Notes under the pieces: model-generated
The model's input: the letters and a program-made list of their open reading frames with translations, nothing else
Databases searched by the model: none
What the model was told of the DNA's origin: nothing
Translations under genes and position numbers: made by a program
DNA from: a virus
Strand: one strand, 5' to 3'
Virus record (IMG/VR): IMGVR_UViG_3300008113_000097
Span: 1 to 44,163 of that record
DNA length: 44,163 bases
Shown here: positions 1-7,900 of the stretch, in pieces
Numbering within the stretch: the first letter of the stretch is position 1
Layout: each line of letters opens with the position of its first letter

Positions 1-25
1 ACAGTGAGTACATTGGCGGACTAAG

Positions 26-574
26 ATGCGTTTTTTAAAAACATTAACACTTAATCGTAGAGCAATTTATGATGACAGAGTAGCTGTTAGAACAGACAGC
101 TCTGTTATAATGAATACTACTAATAATCTACTAGTACCAAAAGGTGCTACTGCTGATCAACCAGCAAGTCCAGTTGACGGCATGATTAGGTACAATACAG
201 ATTTAAACACTCCACACGGAGAGTTTGAGTTCCGTCAAGGCGGTGCATGGCGTCGAGTAAGGTTTCAAGAACCAAATGGCATAGTTGTACAAAAATTAGG
301 ACCAGGCGATGATAGCACTACTGTGTTTGGCCCGCTAACACCAGATCCTTTTACATATACTCAGCAAGCTGGTGTAACCTGGGATGCTGCACAAATAGCT
401 AAAAATTTAATTGTAATAGTTGAAAACGTATTTCAAATCCCTGGTGCAGGCGAAAACTTTACAGTGATACAACAACCAACCGGTCCCCTTGGTGCAAACG
501 AAACATATTTACAATTTGCAACTGCTGTACCTACAACAAAATATATCTACATCTTCCATAAATTTGATCAGTAA
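26..574 (+). CDS. Small virion/tail-fibre-associated protein
   Basis: This 182-aa protein has no enzyme motif. Residues ~35-78 carry the motif seen at the ends of several fibre proteins here: VPKGATADQPASPVDG followed by an IRYNTD stretch and an FRQGGAW stretch. The pattern is P-x-G-T/A-x-x-x-R/Q-P-x-x-P-x-x-G-x-I-R-Y/F-N-T, then an aromatic 'G-x-x-W'. In phage fibres this is typically a short beta unit at the shaft or tip. The C-terminal ~90 residues look like a compact beta domain and have no signal peptide or membrane segment. The start is ATG at 26 with GGCGGA a few bases upstream; the frame is closed by TGA at 5-7, so the gene is complete. It is followed after 31 bp by the first large fibre gene. 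A structural role is inferred from context and the shared motif. Confidence 0.6.
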   Translation: MRFLKTLTLNRRAIYDDRVAVRTDSSVIMNTTNNLLVPKGATADQPASPVDGMIRYNTDLNTPHGEFEFRQGGAWRRVRFQEPNGIVVQKLGPGDDSTTVFGPLTPDPFTYTQQAGVTWDAAQIAKNLIVIVENVFQIPGAGENFTVIQQPTGPLGANETYLQFATAVPTTKYIYIFHKFDQ

Positions 575-577
575 TAG

Positions 578-598
578 TCCGATAAATATTTGATCGGA
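578..598 (+). promoter_or_regulatory. Late-promoter-like GATAAATA inside a small hairpin
   Basis: GATAAATA at 581-588 resembles the T4-type late promoter (TATAAATA) and lies 17 bp before the ATG at 606. It is flanked by a perfect 6-bp inverted repeat (TCCGAT 578-583, ATCGGA 593-598) with a 9-nt loop, just after the stop of the preceding gene. The 3' arm also contributes GGAG (596-599), the ribosome binding site of the next gene. Promoter activity is inferred from the motif only. Confidence 0.5.
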
Positions 599-605
599 GC
601 TTACT

Positions 606-3600
606 ATGTCACAATTAGGTCGCATCAGCGGTCAACTTCTTAAAGACAATCTTACACGTCAAGGCACAGATCTTGCCTTTGATACAGACTTATTATATCT
701 AAATGTTAATTCAAGATACATTAGCATTAATACTGATATAACTAGTAAACCGTTATTTGTTAACGGTGAAATGTATAGTACAAATTTTAATACCACTAGT
801 ATAGATGGCATTACCAGTTTTAATTTAGATTTTGTTGCTAATAGTATTATTAGTCAAAATAATTTAAACTTAGTTGCTTCAACTTATGTTTTTGCAGATA
901 ATATTAGAACTGATAACATTAGTATTGACAACAACAGTATTGTTACTTTACAAAGTAACTCAAATTTAGAACTTAGGCCTAACGGTGTTGGCACTGTTGA
1001 GATTCAAAGTAATACAAACATTACTGGAAATTTAACTGCTACAGGCAGTATTACCTTAGACGGTAATATTATATTTGGTGACTCAGACACCGATAATGTA
1101 ACTTTTTTAGCAGACATTAATACCGATATTATTCCTGATCAAAATGAATTTTATAATTTAGGTACTAACTTAAAGCGTTGGAACACAGTATACCCTGAAC
1201 TTGTAAACGGCGAAGAAATAACATCTTTAGAAATGTTGTCAGGCGGTGTTAACCTAGCACTACGTCAAGGTAACATATGGTATGTTGCCGCTAATGGCAG
1301 CAACAGCAACGTTGGCGACCATCAAAGCGGTCCATTTGCTACCATTGCCAAAGCACTTAGTGAAGCCACCGCCGGTGATACAGTTTTTATCTATCCAGGT
1401 ACATACACTGAAATTACACCTTTGACTGTGCCAGCAGGAGTTAGTGTTCGAGGATTTGACCTACGCTCAGTTAATATTATACCAGACTCAACAACTACTA
1501 GCGAAAATATATTTTTGCTTAACGGCGAAACTACAGTCAGTGATTTAACTATTAAGAATTTTTATTACGACAGTGTTAACGACACAGGTTATGCATTTAG
1601 TTTTGCTCCTGGTATGACTGTAACAAGTCGTAGTCCTTACGTTCAAAATATCACAGTATTAACACAAGGCACAACAATTACAGTAGATGATCCAAGAGGA
1701 TTCGCTAGCGGAGATGCAGGCCGAGGTGCCAAAGTTGACGGAAGTTTAGCCACTGCTGTTAGCAAAGAAGCATCAATGTTGTTCCACAGTGTAACATTTA
1801 TTACTCCGGGCGTTGATGCACTAGTAATGACCAACGGTGTGCGTGTTGAATGGTTAAACTCTTTTAGCTACTTTGCCAACAGAGGCTTGTATGCTACGCA
1901 AGGCACACTTGGACTAGCTAGCCTGGGCATTAGATTTGGTGCTGAATTAAGATCAATCGGTTCAGCTAGCGTTTACGGTAACTACGGTGCCGAAGCTAGC
2001 GGTGCAAGTACATTGATGTATTTGATACAGCACAACTTTGCCTACATTGGTGCAGGCAAAGATGTTACCAACGATCCCAGTCTTAATATATCGGCCAACG
2101 AGACTATTGAACTAGGTGGCGGAAAAATATATTATCAAAGTTTAGATAACAAGGGCAATTTCAAAGTAGGTGATGCGTTTGGAGTTAGTTTCGAAACCGG
2201 TCGTGTAACTATTAGCGGTATAGGAGTTGGTGCAGGAGGTGTTACTAGCATTACTCTTGCCAACGGAACAGACGAAACTGTTATCGATGCTACTGAAGTT
2301 TTAGTAAACAACATTAGATTTAGTGGTAATACTTTATCCAGTATATACGGTGATGTTAATTTAGATTCGGCAACTAATGAACTAAACACTACTAATAATG
2401 TTACAGCAATTAATGATATAGATATTACTGGAGATTTTACAGTTGACGGTATGCTTACAATTGGTAATGCATTTATCGATGTTGTAGAATTTGTTGCACC
2501 TGTTGATTACGGGCTACGTGCAATTATTGATAATACTCACAGTTTAGGAAACAGTACTAAGCGTTGGGATGATGTAATTGTTTTTGATTCATATATCGGT
2601 AACTTAAAAGTTTCTGATAATGTAATCACAACACTAGATTCAAATGCTGATTTAGAATTAAGAGCCGACGGCACTGGTAGAATTTATGTACCAGTTGATA
2701 ATGTTGAGTTTGATCAAAACTTAACTGTTAACGGAACTAGCTACACAAAAAATATTTCTCTAATTGGTTCTCTACTTCAAGCTGGAAATATACAAAGAAC
2801 TGGGGACACAACAACTGGTAATTATACTCAAATAGGTAATCAAACTGTTAATGGTAACGGATTGTATGATGATGTTTTAGTTACTGGAAATAGTATAACA
2901 AGTTCATCAAGCAATGCTAATTTAGTACTAGATGCAGCAGGTACCGGTCGAATCTACATTCCATTTTCAGATGTACAGGTTATTAATGATTTTGTTGTAG
3001 AAGGATTATTAGATGGATCTATTGCTTCAGTAACAACATCAACAACTGCTCAAACATATTCAAATAATAATATTTCTATCGGCACAAATATTATTCAAAC
3101 TACTGTAAGTAATAGTGATCTAGAATTAAGAGCAGCAGGCACTGGTAGAATTTATGTACCAGTTGATAATGTTGAGTTTGATCAAAACTTAACGGTTAAT
3201 GACACTGCAAATTTAGATAATACAAATATTACAGGATTACTAGATTATACAGGAAATATTACAAGAACAGGCACAACTACACAAATTGGTAATCAAATTA
3301 TTACTGGAGATTTAACAGTATCAAGTAATGTAGATTTTGGCGACATTGAATTCATCAACAATAGGTTAGTAACTACTAGATCAAATAGCGATTTAGAATT
3401 TAAGACAGCAGGGTCAGGCGTAGTTAAATTTATTAGTCCTACAAGATTTGAACAAGCAGCTACTTTTAATAACGTCTTTACTAATAACATTACAAATTCT
3501 AATACTGTTACTTCAAATATATTCTACAACGGTAACATTGAATTTTATGATAACAATTTAAGAACAACAAATTCAAACAGTGATCTAGTACTGCTGGCTA

Positions 3601-4847
3601 ATAATACCGGTACGATTAGCATGCCATTAGATCCATTAGTGTTAGGTCAGGATTTTACAGTAACATTATCTAGCACATTAAAAAATACAACAATAAATGG
3701 ATTATTACAGCATGTTGGTGCAACAGTACAAACAGGTAATAATACTCAAACTGGAAATTTTGTACTTACTGGAGACTTAACAGTAGGTAACGACGCATAT
3801 TTTGAAAATGTTAACTTCATTAATAATCAAATAACAACTGTAAATTCTAATAGTAATTTAGAATTACGTGCCGCAGGATCTGGAGCAGTTATTATCAATG
3901 ATAATTTAATTCTGGGGCAAGGATTAACAGTTACAGGATTAGCAAGCACAGTTACTATTAGTAATAGTGCGTTAATAACTTCAGAAAAATTTGTTAATAA
4001 CGATATACTAATTCAAGACAACTATATTACTACAACTCAAAGTAATAGTAATTTAGTTTTATCTGGAGAATTAACAGGCGGTCCTAGACTAGAACGCATT
4101 AAATTTGACAATAATACAATAAGCACTACTACAGGAAATGAAAATGTTGTCATACAAGGTACAACAAACAACATAATTTTTAATACTATAAGTGCAGTAA
4201 AAATACCAACTGGTACTAATGCCCAACGTCCTACACTAGCGCAAGCAGATTTAAGATTTAATACTACCGAAACACTATTCAACGGTTATAGTGGAGCAAA
4301 AGTTACTTTTGGCGGAGTATACAGTGCAGATCAAAGAACAAATTTAACAGCTCATCCTACAAATAACACACTTAACTTTGTAGCTAATTTAATTCCGTCA
4401 GCAACAATTTCTAGCACAGGCATTAATTTAAACGGGTTATCTACTGATAATAATTTACTGTTTAACGGAAATACAATTAGCTCACAGTCTTTAAATTCTG
4501 ATATTTTCTTTACTACTAATGGAACAGGTCAGGTTAAAATTGACGACTTAGGTGTTCGAAATAATCAGTTTAATAATTTAAACACTACACAACCTTTAAT
4601 ACTACAAAATACCGGATTTGGTTACATACAGTTCGCTGGCACAGGTGGACTAGTTATTCCTGCAGGTGATATTAGCCAACGTCCATTAAATCCTGAAACT
4701 GGAGATATTCGTTGGAACAATGAAGACGAACAGGCAGAAGTTTTCAATGGTACTCAATATCAGTCATTCCAGGGAGATTCTGGTACAACGCTTACAGGTG
4801 AAGAAGTTGAAGATGTAACTAATCTTTGGGCTCTTATACTAGGCTAA
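606..4847 (+). CDS. Large beta-helical fibre/virion protein (paralogue 1)
   Basis: This 1413-aa protein begins MSQLGRISGQLLK, a start shared with the next large gene and probably a docking segment. Residues ~222-345 look like a DUF1565/pectate-lyase-type right-handed beta-helix (WYVAANGS, then GPFATIAKAL, then AGDTVFIYPGTY). Residues ~328-433 form a second conserved block. Residues ~503-536 carry the YYQSLDNKGNFKVGD motif that recurs in three other proteins here. The rest is a long shaft of repeats built on S-N-S-N-L-E-L-R-A-A-G-T-G-R-I-Y-V-P and 'LGTNLKRWNTV'-type motifs. A QRPLNPETGDIRWNN unit lies near residue 1350. GGAG at 596-599 supports the ATG. No catalytic residues are evident. It is most likely a tail fibre or baseplate-attached appendage; the exact virion location is unknown. 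Confidence 0.75.
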   Translation: MSQLGRISGQLLKDNLTRQGTDLAFDTDLLYLNVNSRYISINTDITSKPLFVNGEMYSTNFNTTSIDGITSFNLDFVANSIISQNNLNLVASTYVFADNIRTDNISIDNNSIVTLQSNSNLELRPNGVGTVEIQSNTNITGNLTATGSITLDGNIIFGDSDTDNVTFLADINTDIIPDQNEFYNLGTNLKRWNTVYPELVNGEEITSLEMLSGGVNLALRQGNIWYVAANGSNSNVGDHQSGPFATIAKALSEATAGDTVFIYPGTYTEITPLTVPAGVSVRGFDLRSVNIIPDSTTTSENIFLLNGETTVSDLTIKNFYYDSVNDTGYAFSFAPGMTVTSRSPYVQNITVLTQGTTITVDDPRGFASGDAGRGAKVDGSLATAVSKEASMLFHSVTFITPGVDALVMTNGVRVEWLNSFSYFANRGLYATQGTLGLASLGIRFGAELRSIGSASVYGNYGAEASGASTLMYLIQHNFAYIGAGKDVTNDPSLNISANETIELGGGKIYYQSLDNKGNFKVGDAFGVSFETGRVTISGIGVGAGGVTSITLANGTDETVIDATEVLVNNIRFSGNTLSSIYGDVNLDSATNELNTTNNVTAINDIDITGDFTVDGMLTIGNAFIDVVEFVAPVDYGLRAIIDNTHSLGNSTKRWDDVIVFDSYIGNLKVSDNVITTLDSNADLELRADGTGRIYVPVDNVEFDQNLTVNGTSYTKNISLIGSLLQAGNIQRTGDTTTGNYTQIGNQTVNGNGLYDDVLVTGNSITSSSSNANLVLDAAGTGRIYIPFSDVQVINDFVVEGLLDGSIASVTTSTTAQTYSNNNISIGTNIIQTTVSNSDLELRAAGTGRIYVPVDNVEFDQNLTVNDTANLDNTNITGLLDYTGNITRTGTTTQIGNQIITGDLTVSSNVDFGDIEFINNRLVTTRSNSDLEFKTAGSGVVKFISPTRFEQAATFNNVFTNNITNSNTVTSNIFYNGNIEFYDNNLRTTNSNSDLVLLANNTGTISMPLDPLVLGQDFTVTLSSTLKNTTINGLLQHVGATVQTGNNTQTGNFVLTGDLTVGNDAYFENVNFINNQITTVNSNSNLELRAAGSGAVIINDNLILGQGLTVTGLASTVTISNSALITSEKFVNNDILIQDNYITTTQSNSNLVLSGELTGGPRLERIKFDNNTISTTTGNENVVIQGTTNNIIFNTISAVKIPTGTNAQRPTLAQADLRFNTTETLFNGYSGAKVTFGGVYSADQRTNLTAHPTNNTLNFVANLIPSATISSTGINLNGLSTDNNLLFNGNTISSQSLNSDIFFTTNGTGQVKIDDLGVRNNQFNNLNTTQPLILQNTGFGYIQFAGTGGLVIPAGDISQRPLNPETGDIRWNNEDEQAEVFNGTQYQSFQGDSGTTLTGEEVEDVTNLWALILG
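2670..3193 (+). repeat. 56-bp perfect direct repeat within the fibre shaft
   Basis: The 56 bases at 2670-2725 recur identically at 3138-3193, starting GGCACTGGTAGAATTTATG. They encode the G-T-G-R-I-Y-V-P-V-D-N-V-E-F-D-Q-N-L-T shaft unit. The flanks are diverged, with synonymous and non-synonymous changes. Related, non-identical copies occur in the next gene, for example near 7919. Identity at the nucleotide level suggests a recent internal duplication or gene conversion. Confidence 0.85.
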
Positions 4848-4990
4848 AAACCAAAACGGCTAAATACTTGTGATTACGAAAATGACCGATTTTCGTATGG
4901 TTAAACTGTGGTAAACCAGCAAAGAGCCTTCGGGATGCGGACTTGATCCAAACTAGGTTAACCGTGTAACACGGGGTCTAAGGAGAGCGC
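4848..4990 (+). other. 143-nt structured intergenic leader between fibre paralogues
   Basis: This is the longest gap between the co-directional virion genes and it contains no ORF. It holds GCTAAATA (4859-4866, late-promoter-like) and a perfect 9-bp hairpin (TACGAAAAT 4875-4883, loop GACCG, ATTTTCGTA 4889-4897). Further candidate stems are TGGTT 4898-4902/AACCA 4914-4918, a CC-TTCG-GG tetraloop hairpin at about 4927-4934, the GGTTAACC palindrome near 4956, and CCGTG-TAA-CACGG near 4962-4974. AAGGAG at 4980-4985 is a strong ribosome binding site for the ATG at 4991, and CCTT in the tetraloop stem could pair with it. The first hairpin has no U-tract, so it is not a classical terminator. A structured RNA leader is inferred; no known family is assigned. 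Confidence 0.5.
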
Positions 4991-7900
4991 ATGAGTCAGC
5001 TTGGTCGTATTTCTGGTCAACTTCTAAAAGAAAATCTAACTCGCAACGGCCACGATTTAACATTTGACAATGACCTGCTACACTTAGACGTAACAAATCG
5101 CAGAGTAGGTATAAAGAAAACAAATCCTGCCTACGAGCTAGACGTAAACGGAACTACCCAAACAACAGATCTACGTGTTAGCGGTACAGCTAATATTGGA
5201 GATTTAACTATCACTGGTGAAACAATCACCAGCAATACTGGTACACTAAATCTTACAAACGGTACTGGTGATCTAATAACATATCAAAATAAACTACGTG
5301 TTGATAGTATTGATATTGAAAATAACGTAATCAGCACAAACTCTAGCAATACAAATTTAATAATTAATCCAGCTGGTACTGGATCTTTAGAAATTTTTGC
5401 TAACACTAATGTTTATGGTGATATCTATGCTACGGGAAATATTCGTGCAGACGGAAACATCACAATTGGTGATGCAAATACGGATAACATTACAATAAAT
5501 GCCGATATTGCTAGTAACATTATACCTAACATTAATAATACTTACACGTTAGGAAATTCTAGTTTTAGATGGAAAGACTTGTGGGTTAATAACATCTACG
5601 CTGATGCTATCGACACAGGCTCTGCTATTATTGACGGTGTTACACTAAACTTAGTTCAAGGCAATATATATTATGTTGCGTCGAACGGTAGCGACACAAA
5701 TTTAGGTGAACATCAAAACGACCCAGTAGCTACAATCAAACATGCGTTAACATTAGCTAGTGCAGGTGATACTGTTTATATCTATCCAGGCACTTATACT
5801 GAATTATTTCCATTAACTGTTCCAGCAGGAGTAACTGTTAAAGGTTCTGGTATTCGAGCTGTTAAAATTATTCCAGACTCAACAACTACAGGTGCAGATG
5901 CTTTCTTACTAAACGGTGAAACTACTGTTGAAGATTTAACCATAGCAGATTTTTATAGTCCTGGTTATGCGTTTAAATTTGCTACAGGTATGACTGTAAC
6001 AAGTCGTAGCCCATATGTTCGTAACATAACAGTTCTTACTAAAGGTACTACACTGACACTAAGCGACCCTAGAGGTTTTGCTAGTGGTGATGCTGGTAAA
6101 GGTGCTTACATTGATGGTAGTGTAGTTAATGCAGCTAGTAAAGAAGCTAGTATGCTGTTCCATAGCGTAACGTTCTTATGTCCAGGCGTTGACACTATTG
6201 TAGCTACGAACGGTGTACGAATTGAATGGCTAAACTCGTTTACATATTTCTCAAATAGGAGTATGTATCTAACTAGCGGATCAACAGGCTTTGCTGGATC
6301 TGGCTTAACTAGATTAAAATTACCAGTTGCTACTAGAACAGGAACATGGGCAGTAGGTAATACAGTTAGTTACTACGACACAGACGGAACTACTGTGTTA
6401 GCTTCTGGAACTATCGATAGTATTGATAGCGACTGGATCAATCTAACAGGAAAAGTGGTAGGATTTCAAATTCCCGAAGATCGTGCTCCTAAGACAGTAA
6501 CAGTAGCAGGCAATGCAAAGTTAAGTACAGCGCAGAAAAAATTTGGTACAGCTAGTTTAGCATTAGATGGTACTGGAGATTATGTTTCCCTAGCAAGTCA
6601 AGCAGATTTTGCATTTGGTACTGGAGATTTTTGTTTAGAGACCTGGGTATATCCAACTACTACAGGAACATACAGGACACTATTTGATCTAAGATCTAGC
6701 AGTGGAGACGTCAATGGCATTATCATCGGCTTAAGTGACATTGACGCTCTGTATTTTTATTACAACGGCAATTATAGAATAGGCCCTGTAGGCAGTGTTC
6801 CTATCAATACTTGGTCTCATATTGTTCTTGCTAAATCTTCAGGATCTACTAAGGCATTTATTAACGGTGTTCAAGTAGGGTCAACTTATACAGATGCTAA
6901 TAATTACCCACAGCGTGGAGTTCGAGTTGGCGCTGACCCTAACGGTAATTTTGCATTTACCGGATACATTGACGATCTAAGAATTACTAAAAATATTCCT
7001 CGATATACTAGCAATTTTACAGTACCATCAACTGCATTTTTAGGTGATACTTCTGCTGTTCTATTATTACATTTTAACGGCTTAAACAATAGCACAAATA
7101 TTGTTGACGATGGTGTGACTTTTGTAGATATCCGCAGTTCAGCTGGAGGCACCACAACCGACTTAGCCGTTGCTGATTACTCAGACTTTGGTGCAGAAGT
7201 TCGATCAATTGGCTCAGCAGCTGTCTATGGCAACTATGGTATCTATGGCGATGGCGATGGCGTTATTGCCTACCTAATTGGACAAAACTTAGCCTACATT
7301 GGTAATGGCAAAGAAACTACAAACGATCCTAACACAGTTATACAAGCTAACGAAGTTGTAGAATTAAATCGTGCAAAAATTTATTACAACAGCGTAGATC
7401 ACAAAGGTGATTTTAGAGTTGGTGATTTATTCTATGTTAATCAAGCAACTGGTGAAGTTAGCTTTACAAACTCAGATGTTACTATTGGAACAAGTTTAAC
7501 TTTTGATGATGGCGGCGGAAATATCACTTACATTGACGCTACTAAAATTGAAACTGGCGACTTTAGAATCAGTGATAATACTATTGAAACTTTATCGTTA
7601 GATTTTAACATTGACGCTGCTAGTAACTTAATTAATTTAAACAGTAACGTAAATATTACAGGAAATTTAGATGTTGCAGGTGATGTAACAGTTGGCGGCA
7701 ATGTTGTAATTGGTAATCAAAATACCGATACTGTTAAATTTATAGCAGGTGTTAATAGTGATATTTTACCTAAACTCGATGCTACTTATGATTTAGGTAC
7801 AAATTTACTAAGATGGAAAACTCTGTTTACTACACAATTAGACAGCGGTGACATTAGAATTAGCACAAACACAATTACAACATTTGCTAGTAACTCAGAT

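Noticed and set aside
4871-4900. Hairpin at 4875-4897 as an intrinsic terminator
   Set aside because: The stem is strong but lacks a following U-tract on either strand.
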